Origin: Thermus filiformis
Lineage (GTDB): Bacteria; Deinococcota; Deinococci; Deinococcales; Thermaceae
Length of the DNA stretch: 64,000 bases
Direction: 5' to 3'
Assembly (NCBI RefSeq): GCF_000771745.2
Contig: NZ_JPSL02000039.1
Span: forward strand, 372,001-436,000
The stretch's first letter is position 1. Each line of letters starts with the position of its first letter. The position numbers and the translations under genes were made by a program. Of this stretch, positions 51,317-59,424 are shown in pieces. The notes beneath the pieces were generated by a model. The model was not told where the DNA came from and searched no databases. It saw only the letters and a list, made by a program, of their open reading frames with translations.

Positions 51317-51350
51317 GTGATTATTTTCACGATTAATCAGGCTCGCGAAA
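51317..51350 (+). promoter_or_regulatory. Copy A of the 30-bp motif with Crp/Fnr-like dyad
   Basis: GTGA-TTATTT-TCAC (51317-51330) has the symmetry and half-sites of a Crp-family operator, and 51321-51350 matches copy B at 52588-52617 in 25 of 30 positions. It is 89 nt before the ywiC-like start. The intervening sequence holds no ORF. Confidence 0.55.
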
Positions 51351-51438
51351 AAAGTCTTTGCACCCCCCTCATGCTTGATACTGGAAGCACCCTAGCAGTA
51401 GGACGGCTGTCCCCTCCTTCCCGTTTAGTCTGAAGATA

Positions 51439-52533
51439 ATGCGAACCGCGCCCGTACCCTTAAAGACCGTGGCCCTGCCCACCGAGCACGGGGGCTGGGG
51501 CTTTACCCTGGAGCCTTTGCTCCTGGGCCTGCTTCTGGCCCCGAGCCCTCTGGGACTCGGGCTTTTCCTCCTGGGGCTCTTTGGCTTTCTCGCCCGGCAC
51601 CCCCTAAAACTCACCTACCAGGACCTGAGGAAGGGCCGCCGCTACCCCAGGACCCGGCTGGCCCTCCAGGTGGCGGCCCTCTACGGCGCCCTGGCCGCCT
51701 CGGGCCTTCTCCTGGCTTTTCTCACCGCGCGGGGGCCTTTCTGGCTCCCCCTTCTTTTGGCCCTGCCCCTCGGGGCCTACATGCTCTACGCGGACGCGCA
51801 GAACCAGAGCCGGGCCCTCTTCCCCGAGCTCGCCGCCGCCCTGACCATGGCCAGCCTGGCCCCGGCCATGGTCCTGGGAGCGGGCCGCGAGGCGCAGGTG
51901 GCCCTGGGAGCCTTCCTGGCCCTGGCCCTGCGGGACGTGGCCAGCCTCTACTACGCCCGCACCCAGGTCCTGCGGGCCCGGGGGGAAACCCCCCGGCGGT
52001 ACCCGGCCCTCCTGGCCCTGTGGGGAAGCCTGGCCGGGGCTTCGGGGCTCTGGGCCCTGGGCCTCCTGCCCGGGCCGGTCCCGGCGGCTTTGGCCCTCCT
52101 CGCCCTCTACGGGAGCCTCAGCCTCTTCCGCCCCCCGGTGCGGGCGAATGCGGTGGGCTGGACCCAGATGGGGTTCGGGCTCTTGGTGGTCCTGGCCACC
52201 GCCCTGGGGTACACCCTTTGGGGAGAGGCCACGGCCTTCCTCCACCTCCCCTCCTTCCACCGGGGTTTGGGGTACGGCCTGGTGGGGCTGGGGTTCGCCC
52301 TGGGGGCCTACCTCCTCCTCTACTCTCCCGGCCGTTGGGTGCGGGTCCTGCTAGGGCTTTACGATCTGAACGCCCTGGCCGGCCTCTTGTACCTGGCCCT
52401 GGGGGGGCGGGCCTGGCTCCACCCCGCGCTGGCGGTCCTGGCGGTGGTCCTCTTCCACCTGGCCCTGCGGCAGAAACCGCCTTGGCGGGGGCTTCTGTTC
52501 TGGCTGGGGGCGGGGCTGCTTCTGGTGCATTAA
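51439..52533 (+). CDS. YwiC-like membrane protein
   Basis: A 364-residue polytopic membrane protein with about ten to eleven helices. The N-terminal LPTEHGGWGFTLEPLLLGLL and loop HPLKLTYQDLRKGRRYPRT are hallmarks of the YwiC family, which is otherwise uncharacterised. In Bacillus subtilis ywiC lies with narK and fnr, an anaerobic-respiration group, and here a Crp/Fnr stub follows. An extra ~100-residue membrane segment sits at the C-terminus. A TAGTCT box ends 7 nt before the ATG, so the mRNA is probably leaderless. Function is unknown. Confidence 0.7.
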   Translation: MRTAPVPLKTVALPTEHGGWGFTLEPLLLGLLLAPSPLGLGLFLLGLFGFLARHPLKLTYQDLRKGRRYPRTRLALQVAALYGALAASGLLLAFLTARGPFWLPLLLALPLGAYMLYADAQNQSRALFPELAAALTMASLAPAMVLGAGREAQVALGAFLALALRDVASLYYARTQVLRARGETPRRYPALLALWGSLAGASGLWALGLLPGPVPAALALLALYGSLSLFRPPVRANAVGWTQMGFGLLVVLATALGYTLWGEATAFLHLPSFHRGLGYGLVGLGFALGAYLLLYSPGRWVRVLLGLYDLNALAGLLYLALGGRAWLHPALAVLAVVLFHLALRQKPPWRGLLFWLGAGLLLVH

Positions 52534-52587
52534 AGCCCGGGACCCCCTGGGCGCGGAGAGCCTGTATCACCCTGGTATTGCTTGTTC

Positions 52588-52617
52588 TTACTTTCACGAT
52601 TTTCCAGGCTCGGGAAA
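52588..52617 (+). promoter_or_regulatory. Copy B of the 30-bp motif
   Basis: TTACTTTCACGATTTTCC followed by AGGCTCGGGAAA, 25 of 30 identical to copy A. It lies 56-85 nt before the Crp/Fnr stub start; the left half-site of the dyad is degenerate. A TAGACT -10 box (52660-52665) ends 7 nt before that ATG. Confidence 0.5.
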
Positions 52618-52672
52618 TTCATCCCCGATAAGGGCAAGGACGCCCGGGGCCCCCTTTGATAGACTGCGGGGG

Positions 52673-52813
52673 ATGGAAGCCCTGGAGGCCCTGCGCCAGT
52701 CCCTCCTGTTCCGGGACCTCCCTCCGGCGGACCTCGAGGCCCTGGCGGCCCTGGAGGAGCTCCAGCCCGGCCTGGGGGCCTCCTTAGCAAACAGTAACGA
52801 CTACGACTTTTAA
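52673..52813 (+). pseudogene. N-terminal stub of a Crp/Fnr-family regulator
   Basis: A 46-codon frame begins MEALEALRQSLLFRDLPPAD and LEALAALEELQPG, the opening helix and first strand of a cNMP-binding domain, then changes abruptly to [11 protein letters not shown] and stops. The rest of the sensor and the HTH are gone, and the following bases are AT-rich and lead straight into the feo promoter. It is thus a deletion remnant whose own promoter survives, sitting beside its likely former partner ywiC. Confidence 0.65.
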
Positions 52814-52838
52814 GTGGAAACCCCGGACAAAAGTCCTC

Positions 52839-52868
52839 TTGACGGCCTTCTTCCCGGGTGGGTACTCT
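52839..52868 (+). promoter_or_regulatory. feo operon promoter (leaderless)
   Basis: TTGACG (52839-52844), 18 bp, TACTCT (52863-52868). The -10 box ends 6 nt before ATG 52875, so the message should begin at or near the start codon. No clear Fur or DtxR box is visible here. Confidence 0.65.
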
Positions 52869-52874
52869 GGGGGC

Positions 52875-53111
52875 ATGAATGTTGAGCGGAGAGGTCAGGA
52901 TTATCTCGCGGCCCTGAGGCCTGGGGAGAGGGCGCGGGTGGTGCGGCCGCCCTCCAGCCGCCGCCTCCTGGCCCTGGGCCTCCGCCCCGGGGCCAGGGTG
53001 GAGGTGGTCCTCGCCGCCCCCCTAGGGGACCCGCTGGAGGTGCGGGTGGGGGAGGCCCTCCTGCTCCTGCGTCGCAAGGAGGCGGCCTCGGTCCTGGTGG
53101 AGAGGGAGTGA
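52875..53111 (+). CDS. feoA: Ferrous iron transport protein FeoA
   Basis: A 78-residue SH3-like protein. [20 protein letters not shown], then [28 protein letters not shown] is the FeoA pattern. FeoA binds FeoB on the cytoplasmic side and is needed for Fe(II) uptake. ATG 52875 matches the leaderless promoter; the open frame runs further upstream without a family match. It overlaps feoB by 4 nt (GTGA). Confidence 0.92.
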   Translation: MNVERRGQDYLAALRPGERARVVRPPSSRRLLALGLRPGARVEVVLAAPLGDPLEVRVGEALLLLRRKEAASVLVERE

Positions 53112-55186
53112 GCATGGCCTGCCCCCGCTGCCAGACCCCCACCCTGGCCCGGCCCCAGGAGGGCCGGGTCGCCTTCGTGGGCAACCCCAACACCGGCAAG
53201 ACCTCCCTCCTGAACGCCCTGGCCAAGACGGCCCTGGAGGTGGGGAACTGGGCGGGGACCACCCTGGAGAGGGTCTCGGCCAACCTGCGCCACGGGGAGC
53301 GCACCCTGGAGCTGGTGGACCTCCCCGGGGCCTACAGCCTCTTCCCCACCTCCCCCGAGGAGGCCCTGACCCAGCACGAGCTCCTCCACCACCCGCCCGA
53401 GTGGGTGGTGAACGTGGTGGACGCGGGGAACCTGGAGCGGAACCTCTTCCTCACCCTCGAGCTCGCGGAGCTGGGCCTGCCCATGCTCCTGGTCCTGAAC
53501 CTGATGGACGAGGCCGAGGCCAAGGGGGTGGAGGTGGACCCCCAGGCGCTGGAGGAGGCCTTGGGGGTGCCGGTCCTGGCCACGGTGGCGGTGCGGGGCC
53601 GGGGGGTGGAGGAGGTCCTGCACCGCCCGCCCTGCCGCTCCTCCTACCGGGTGGCCTACCCCGCCCCCATAGAGGAGGCCCTGGAGCGGGTCCTCCAGGG
53701 GGAGGGAAACCGGTGGCTGGGGCTCGCCCTCCTGGCAGGGGAGGAGGTGGAAGGGGCGCCAGAGGAGCTCAGGCGGCGGGCCAAGGCGGAGCGGGAGCGG
53801 CTTCTTGGGGAGGGGCTGGACCCCTTTTTGCTCATCCTCGAGGCCCGGCACCAGGCGGCCCGGGTCCTGGCGGAACGGGCCACCCGGCGGAAGGCGCTCA
53901 AGACCTCGCTGAGCGAGCGGGTGGACCGGCTCGTCCTCCACCCCCTGCTGGGGCCCGTCTTCTTCCTCCTCTCCCTCCTTTTGGTCTTCCGGTTCACCTT
54001 CGTCCTCTCCGCCCCCTGGGTGGACCTGATCGGCCGGGCGCAGGAGGTCCTGGGGGGGTGGGCGATGGCCCTGCCCCTCCCCTTTCTCCTCCGCTCCTTC
54101 CTGGCCGAGGGGGTGGTGGCGGGGGTGGGGACGGTCCTCGCCTTTACACCGGTCCTCTTCCTCCTCTACCTGGCCCTGGCCTTCCTGGAGACCTCGGGCT
54201 TTTTGGCCCGGAGCGCCTTCCTGACCGACCGGCTGATGCAAGCGGCCAACCTCCCGGGCAAGGCCTTCATCCCCATGGTGCTGGGCTTCGGGTGCAACGT
54301 CCCCGCGGTCTACGCCACCCGGGCCCTCTCCCACCCCCTGGACCGGCTGCGGGTGGCCCTGGCCATCCCCTTCATGTCCTGCGGGGCCCGGCTCCCCGTC
54401 TACGTCCTCCTGGCGGGCGTCTTCTTCCCCCGGGAAGCCCCTTGGGTGGTCCTGGGCCTGTACCTCCTGGGGGTGGGGGTGGGCCTCCTCACCGCCATCG
54501 GCCTGGGCCTCCTCCTCAAGGCCCCGGCCTCGGAGGGGGCGATGGAGCTTCCCCCTTACCGGCTTCCCCCGCTGGACCTCCTGCTGCGCCTGGCCCTCCT
54601 GCGCACCCGGAGCTTCGTCCAGGGGGCCGGGGGGATCATCCTGGGGGTGGTGCTGGCGGTCTGGGCCCTTCTCCACCTGCCCCCGGGCGGGCTTTCGGAG
54701 AGCCTCTACGCCCGGCTGAGCCAGGCCCTCACCCCCCTCTTCCACCCCCTGGGCCTCACCGACTGGCGGCTGGTGGGGGCCCTGATCCCGGGCTTCGTGG
54801 CCAAGGAGGTGGTGGTGGGCACCCTGGGCCTCAGCTACCTGGGCCAGGGGGGGCTCGAGCCCCTGGGGCTTTGGGAGGGGGTCCTTCAGCTCTACGCCGG
54901 GCTGAAGGCCGCCCTTCTCGGCACGGCCCAGGGGGTCCTGGCCCTCCTCGCCCTGCCCAGCTTCGGCTTCGCCCCCGAACCCTCCCCCCTGCAGGCGGCC
55001 CTGGCGCAAAGCCTCACCCCCAAGGCCGCCCTGGCCTACATGGTCTTCGTCCTCCTCTACACCCCGTGCGCGGCCACCCTCGCCGCCCTCAAGGAGGTGG
55101 TGGGGGGCCGGTGGGCGGGGCTCAGCGTGGCCTACCAGCTCCTCCTGGCCTACGGCCTGGCCTTTTTGGCGGTGCGGGTATGGTAG
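53108..55186 (+). CDS. feoB: Ferrous iron transporter FeoB
   Basis: A 692-residue transporter. A short CPRC zinc-ribbon-like N-terminus precedes the G-protein domain: G1 [11 protein letters not shown]3 [10 protein letters not shown]4 NLMDEAE. A helical GDI-like linker and about eight transmembrane helices follow, with the two Gate regions, the first near [15 protein letters not shown] where Cys is in the pore and the second around [11 protein letters not shown]. It imports Fe2+ driven by GTP hydrolysis. GTG 53108 and ATG 53114 are both possible starts; the former overlaps the feoA stop. It overlaps feoC by 7 nt. Confidence 0.96.
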   Translation: MSMACPRCQTPTLARPQEGRVAFVGNPNTGKTSLLNALAKTALEVGNWAGTTLERVSANLRHGERTLELVDLPGAYSLFPTSPEEALTQHELLHHPPEWVVNVVDAGNLERNLFLTLELAELGLPMLLVLNLMDEAEAKGVEVDPQALEEALGVPVLATVAVRGRGVEEVLHRPPCRSSYRVAYPAPIEEALERVLQGEGNRWLGLALLAGEEVEGAPEELRRRAKAERERLLGEGLDPFLLILEARHQAARVLAERATRRKALKTSLSERVDRLVLHPLLGPVFFLLSLLLVFRFTFVLSAPWVDLIGRAQEVLGGWAMALPLPFLLRSFLAEGVVAGVGTVLAFTPVLFLLYLALAFLETSGFLARSAFLTDRLMQAANLPGKAFIPMVLGFGCNVPAVYATRALSHPLDRLRVALAIPFMSCGARLPVYVLLAGVFFPREAPWVVLGLYLLGVGVGLLTAIGLGLLLKAPASEGAMELPPYRLPPLDLLLRLALLRTRSFVQGAGGIILGVVLAVWALLHLPPGGLSESLYARLSQALTPLFHPLGLTDWRLVGALIPGFVAKEVVVGTLGLSYLGQGGLEPLGLWEGVLQLYAGLKAALLGTAQGVLALLALPSFGFAPEPSPLQAALAQSLTPKAALAYMVFVLLYTPCAATLAALKEVVGGRWAGLSVAYQLLLAYGLAFLAVRVW

Positions 55187-55407
55187 GGCGGCTTCTGGAG
55201 CTTCTGGAAACCCCCAGGACCCTGGAGGCCCTGAGCCGGGCCCTGGGGGTGGCCCAGGCCGACCTCCTCCCCCTCCTCCGCCTCCTGGAGGGCCGGGGGT
55301 ACCTGGAACGCCTGGAAGCCTGCGGAAGCTGCGGCGTCTGCTCGCTTAAGGCCTTCTGCCAGGGACCGGGCCAGGTGGCCTACCGGCGGATTGACCGGCA
55401 AGCATAA
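55180..55407 (+). CDS. feoC: FeoC-like winged-helix [Fe-S] protein
   Basis: A 75-residue protein: a winged-helix fold (LLELLETPRTLEALSRALGV, then LLPLLRLLEGRGYLERL) followed by CGSCGVCSLKAFC, four cysteines in a pattern like the FeoC iron-sulfur loop. FeoC regulates or protects FeoB. Start ATG 55180 lies within the end of feoB. The gene is so small that it is easily missed. A DtxR-type regulator fragment is the alternative, but the operon context favours FeoC. Confidence 0.82.
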   Translation: MVGRLLELLETPRTLEALSRALGVAQADLLPLLRLLEGRGYLERLEACGSCGVCSLKAFCQGPGQVAYRRIDRQA

Positions 55408-55465
55408 GCGCGGTAAAAAGGCGGCTCCTGCGAGGCCTCCTGGCGGGCTCGGTCAAGGGGTAGGC

Positions 55466-55513
55466 TTGACGCCCCCCCTCCGGCGGGCCTAAGCTCTTAC
55501 CAAACGGTCGGTA
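55466..55513 (+). promoter_or_regulatory. Thiolase promoter with PfmR-type operator
   Basis: TTGACG (55466-55471), 18 bp, TAAGCT (55490-55495), then TACCAAACGGTCGGTA at 55498-55513. Its reverse complement, TACCGACCGTTTGGTA, matches every fixed base of the consensus TACCGACCGNTNGGTN that I recall for T. thermophilus PfmR, a TetR-family repressor of phenylacetate and fatty-acid genes. The site covers the expected transcription start. Confidence 0.8.
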
Positions 55514-55532
55514 GGACCGGGGAGGGAGCGGC

Positions 55533-56735
55533 ATGCCGGAGGCCTGGATCATAGACGCGGTCAGAACGCCCATCGGACGGCACGGGGGGGTGCTCTCCTC
55601 CGTGCGGCCGGACGACCTTTTGGCCCACGCCCTGGCTAGCCTGATGGAGCGGACGGGCGTCCCCAAGGAGGCGGTGGAGGACGTCTACGCGGGCTGCGCC
55701 AACCAGGCGGGAGAGGACAACCGCAACGTGGCCCGCATGGCCCTCCTCCTCGCCGGCTTCCCCGTGGAGGTGGCGGGCTGCACGGTGAACCGGCTCTGCG
55801 GAAGCGGCCTCGAGGCCGTGGCCCAGGCCGCCCGGGCCATCTGGGCCGGGGAGGGCCAGGTCTACATCGGAGGCGGCGTGGAGTCCATGTCCCGCGCCCC
55901 CTACGCCGTCCCCAAGCCCGAGCGGGGCTTCCCCACCGGGAACCTGGTCATGTACGACACCACCTTAGGCTGGCGGTTCGTCAACCCCCGGATGCAGGCC
56001 CTCTACGGCACGGAGAGCATGGGGGAGACGGCGGAGAACCTGGCCGAGATGTACCGGATCGGGCGGGAGGCCCAGGACCGCTTCGCCCTCCTCTCCCACC
56101 AGAAGGCGGTCCGGGCCTGGGACGAGGGCCGCTTCCAAAAGGAGGTGGTCCCCGTCCCCGTGCGGCGGGGGAAGGAGGAGGGGTGGGTGGAGGTGGACGA
56201 GGGGCCCCGGCGGGACACCTCTTTGGAGAAGCTGGCCCAGCTTAGGCCCGTCTTCCGGGAAGGGGGGACGGTGACCGCCGGGAACTCCAGCCCCTTAAAC
56301 GACGGGGCGGCGGCGGTCCTCCTGGTCTCGGACGCCTACGCCAAGGCCCACGGCCTGAGGCCCCTGGCCCGCGTGCGAAGCGTGGCCGTGGCCGGGGTGC
56401 TCCCCCGGATCATGGGGATCGGGCCGGTGCCCGCCACTAAGAAGGCGCTGGAGCGGGCGGGGCTGAGCCTAGGGGAGATCGGGCTCATTGAGCTCAACGA
56501 GGCCTTCGCCGCCCAAGCCCTGGCGGTCTTAAGGGAGTGGGGCCTGGAGATGGAGGACCCCCGCCTGAACCCGAACGGCGGGGCCATCGCCCTGGGCCAC
56601 CCCTTGGGGGCCTCGGGGGCCAGGATCCTCGCCACCCTGGTCCACGAGATGCAAAGGCGAAAGGTCCAGTTCGGCCTGGCCACCATGTGCATCGGGGTGG
56701 GCCAGGGGATCGCCCTGGTGGTGGAGGCGCTCTGA
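55533..56735 (+). CDS. Acetyl-CoA C-acyltransferase (thiolase)
   Basis: A 400-residue biosynthetic/degradative thiolase. Catalytic Cys89 is in TVNRLCGSGLEA, followed by NEAFAAQALAVL, GGAIALGHPLGASGARI (His) and CIGVGQGIALV (second Cys). It cleaves 3-oxoacyl-CoA to acyl-CoA and acetyl-CoA, or the reverse. Substrate class is unclear: PaaJ/PcaF-like 3-oxoadipyl-CoA thiolase and FadA are both possible. The PfmR-type operator in the promoter supports a role in phenylacetate or fatty-acid degradation. A degenerate hairpin separates it from the convergent regulator gene. Confidence 0.9.
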   Translation: MPEAWIIDAVRTPIGRHGGVLSSVRPDDLLAHALASLMERTGVPKEAVEDVYAGCANQAGEDNRNVARMALLLAGFPVEVAGCTVNRLCGSGLEAVAQAARAIWAGEGQVYIGGGVESMSRAPYAVPKPERGFPTGNLVMYDTTLGWRFVNPRMQALYGTESMGETAENLAEMYRIGREAQDRFALLSHQKAVRAWDEGRFQKEVVPVPVRRGKEEGWVEVDEGPRRDTSLEKLAQLRPVFREGGTVTAGNSSPLNDGAAAVLLVSDAYAKAHGLRPLARVRSVAVAGVLPRIMGIGPVPATKKALERAGLSLGEIGLIELNEAFAAQALAVLREWGLEMEDPRLNPNGGAIALGHPLGASGARILATLVHEMQRRKVQFGLATMCIGVGQGIALVVEAL

Positions 56736-56737
56736 CA

Positions 56738-56772
56738 CCACCCCATCCAGCCCCCGCGCCAAGCCGGGGTGG
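56738..56772. repeat. Hybrid head hairpin acting as bidirectional terminator
   Basis: ACCACCCCATCC pairs with GGGGTGGT around AGCCCCCGCGCCAAGCC, part of the intergenic repeat family. It lies between the convergent thiolase and regulator stops. Confidence 0.6.
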
Positions 56773-56774
56773 TA

Positions 56775-59372
56775 TTAGAGGGCCCTCAGGGCCTCCCTTC
56801 TGACCTCCTCCGCCCTTTGGGCCAGGGGGGTGGTCCGGAGGCGCAGGTAGGCCTCCTCGTCCAGGGGGTCAAGGAGGAGGGCCTGGAGCCAGTCCTGGGG
56901 GTCGGGGCTCATGAGGAGGCGCTTGCGGTGGGCCTCCGTCCGGGCCAGGGCCGCCTCCTCCAGGAAGGGGTGGTCCAGGCCAAGGTACGGGGGGGCGAAG
57001 GGGGCACCGGGGTCCCAGAGGTCCACGTAGAGCTCCGGGACGGGGTTGAGGCGGCAGGGGTCGGCGGAAAGGAAGTAGCTCGGGGCCCGGGGCGGGCGGC
57101 CGGGCTCGAGGAGGCCCAGTGCCTCGGAGAAGAGGACCCGGAACTCCCCGCCGGAGACCTCCAGGGCCTCCTGGAGCTCCTCCCGCCGCCAGGCCTTCTC
57201 CAGGAGGAGGGCCAGCATCAGCTCCGTCTTCCTGCGCCGGAACCGGACCGGCCTCCCCCCCACCAGGACCCTGAACCCCCCGTAGGCGCGGACCTCCACC
57301 CGCACCCCGGGGTGGTAGGACACGTCCAGGCGGCCCGCCTCCCACAGGAGCCTCCGGGCCCGCTCCGGAGGAAGGGCGAAGAGGGTCTTCTCGGCCAGAA
57401 AGGGGTGGCTAAGGAGGAGGTCGTGCCCCCGGTCCCGGAAGGGGTAGGCCTCGGCCAGGGCCCGCAGGAAGGGGTCCGCCCCCACCAGGTGGGGAAGGCC
57501 GATCTCCTGGCCCTGCCGGAGCCGGGCCATGGCCACCGTCAGGGTCATGAAGGCCTCCACCCAGGCGTCGCCCGAGGCCCGGGCCAGCCGGACCATCTGG
57601 GCGAAGGGCTCCTCCCAGTCCTCTAGAAGGGCGGCGAGCCCCCCCAGGGCCTCCACCTGGAGCCGGGGCGGCCCCCCCTGGGCTAGGGCCAGGGCGGCCC
57701 GGTAGGCCTGGAGGGCCTCCTCGAGGCGGCCCAGGGCCAGGAGGGCGTGCCCCCGGCGGGCCTCGGCCAGGGCCACCCCGAAGGGGCTTTCCAGGACCTG
57801 GGCCTCCCACCGGCCCCGCTCCGCCTGGCGCACCGCCTCCTCCGCGCTCCCCGAGACCGCCTCCAAAAGGGCCCGGAGCAGGCTCCCCTCCCGGTGGTGG
57901 AGGGGCGGGCGGGAACGCTCCGCCAAGGAGGCCGGAGGCTCGGCCCTGAGGAGGGCGAGGGCCTCCCAGGGCCGGCCCAGCCGCAAAAGGAGCCTGGGGC
58001 CAGCGAACCCCATCCGGGCCGCCTCCTCCACCCGCCCCTCGTTCAGGAGGTTCTCCGCCAGGAGGGGCCGAGCCTCCTCGGGGTAAAGGCGGAGGGCCTC
58101 CTCCAGGAGGGGGCGAGCCTTGGCGGGCTCCACCGTGTCCAGGTAAAGCCGGGCCCAGCCCAGGTAGGCCCGGCCCAGACCCCGGGCCAAAGCCGCCCGG
58201 TAGGCCGCCTCCGCCTCCCGGTAGCGGGAGGCCTGGCGCAGGGCCTCGGCCAGGAGGAGAAGGAGCCCCGGCCGGGCCTGGACCACCTCCTCGGGCAGGG
58301 CCTCCAGGAGGCCCAGAACGCTGTGGGTGAGCCCCTGGCTCAAGAACTCCTCCCCGTGGGCCAAAAGCAGGTCGGCGGCGTGGCCGAGCCGGCCCGCCTC
58401 CAGGAGGAACTGGGCGGCCCGCAGGGCCTCCCCCCGGCCCAGGGCCTCCTCCGCCGCCCGGTTGAGGAGGGCCCGGCGCTCCCCCTCCGGCAGGCGGTCC
58501 ATGAGGGCGGCCCGCACCAGGGGGTGGAAGCGGAGCCGGGCCTCGAGGCGCTCCAGGGCCAGGTCCTCCGCGTACGGGAGGAGGGGGTGGGCCTCCTCCA
58601 GCCCCACCTCCTCCCGCACGGAAAGCCGGGCGGCCAGGGCCTGGACCTCCTCGGGGAGGGAGGCCAGAAGGAGGTGGCCCAGGGCCGCCCGGGGCTCCCC
58701 CTCCCGCCAGACCTCCTCCGCCCGCAGCCCCTTGCGCATGGCCAGGAGCATGAGCCTTAGGCCCAGGGGCCAGCCCCGGGTCAGGCTCTGGGCCCGCTCC
58801 ACCTCGTACCCGGGGAGCTCGGGGGCCAGGACCTGGGCCAGGGCCCAGGCCTCCTCCGGGTCAAAGGCCAGCTCCCGCTCCGTCAGGACCCGGCCCAGGG
58901 CCTCAAAGGGCTCGAGGCGGCGGGAAAGGAAGGCCAGGCGAAGGGTGGGCACCCGCAAAAGGGCCAGGAAGACCCGGAGGCTCTCCCGCCCTACCCCCAG
59001 GTGGGCCTCGTCCACCACTAGAAGGTGGGGGGGAAGGACCAGAAGGGCCTCCAACAGCCCCTCCAGGGCCAGGGGCCAGCTCCCCCGGTCCAGGACCTCC
59101 TCCAGCTCCCCGAACCCCTCCCCCCGGCCCCGGTACGCCGCCACCAGGTGCCAGAGGAGGACCACCGGGTCCTGGGCCTCCTTCCCCAGGGCCACGTACA
59201 CCCCGCCGTAGGGCACCAGCAAGGTGGTCTTGCCGTACCCGGCCCCGGCGGCCAGGACCAGGGCCGGGGAACGGGCCCAGGCCTCCTCCAGTAGGCGTTT
59301 GAGCCGGTGCCGCTCCACCTCGTGGGGAAGGCGGGGAGGGAGGAGCCGGAGCTTGGGTACCCGGTAAGGCAT
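56775..59372 (-). CDS. MalT-like STAND ATPase regulator with C-terminal winged helix/BTAD
   Basis: An 865-residue regulator: NTPase with Walker A AGAGYGKTT at residues 43-50 and Walker B LLVVDEAHLG, a winged helix, then a long TPR superhelix (repeated LLEALRLYPEEA and YREAEAAYRAAL units), and a C-terminal OmpR-like/BTAD segment (VEVRAYGGFRVLVGGRPVRF, RRRKTELMLALLLEK). It resembles MalT/LAL regulators but with the BTAD DNA-binding region instead of LuxR-HTH. ATG 59372 (MPYRVPKLRLLPP) is likely; TTG 59381 is possible. Divergent from the acyl-CoA cluster, so it may control it. Confidence 0.82.
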   Translation of the reverse strand: MPYRVPKLRLLPPRLPHEVERHRLKRLLEEAWARSPALVLAAGAGYGKTTLLVPYGGVYVALGKEAQDPVVLLWHLVAAYRGRGEGFGELEEVLDRGSWPLALEGLLEALLVLPPHLLVVDEAHLGVGRESLRVFLALLRVPTLRLAFLSRRLEPFEALGRVLTERELAFDPEEAWALAQVLAPELPGYEVERAQSLTRGWPLGLRLMLLAMRKGLRAEEVWREGEPRAALGHLLLASLPEEVQALAARLSVREEVGLEEAHPLLPYAEDLALERLEARLRFHPLVRAALMDRLPEGERRALLNRAAEEALGRGEALRAAQFLLEAGRLGHAADLLLAHGEEFLSQGLTHSVLGLLEALPEEVVQARPGLLLLLAEALRQASRYREAEAAYRAALARGLGRAYLGWARLYLDTVEPAKARPLLEEALRLYPEEARPLLAENLLNEGRVEEAARMGFAGPRLLLRLGRPWEALALLRAEPPASLAERSRPPLHHREGSLLRALLEAVSGSAEEAVRQAERGRWEAQVLESPFGVALAEARRGHALLALGRLEEALQAYRAALALAQGGPPRLQVEALGGLAALLEDWEEPFAQMVRLARASGDAWVEAFMTLTVAMARLRQGQEIGLPHLVGADPFLRALAEAYPFRDRGHDLLLSHPFLAEKTLFALPPERARRLLWEAGRLDVSYHPGVRVEVRAYGGFRVLVGGRPVRFRRRKTELMLALLLEKAWRREELQEALEVSGGEFRVLFSEALGLLEPGRPPRAPSYFLSADPCRLNPVPELYVDLWDPGAPFAPPYLGLDHPFLEEAALARTEAHRKRLLMSPDPQDWLQALLLDPLDEEAYLRLRTTPLAQRAEEVRREALRAL

Positions 59373-59424
59373 GGGTAACAAAAGTGTAACACCCGGGGGC
59401 TAGGCTGGGGTCCAGGAGAACGGG
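59373..59424. promoter_or_regulatory. Divergent promoter region of the acyl-CoA cluster
   Basis: Only 52 bp separate the regulator and the KAS III-like gene. The sequence GGTAACAAAAGTGTAACACC at 59374-59393 has a direct GTAACA repeat 11 bp apart and symmetric GGT/ACC ends, a candidate binding site for the divergent regulator. I find no good PfmR site here. Confidence 0.4.

Noticed and set aside
52901-55009. A 702-codon minus-strand frame antisense to feoB
   Set aside because: Gln/Gly/Glu-rich reverse image of feoB; no domain.
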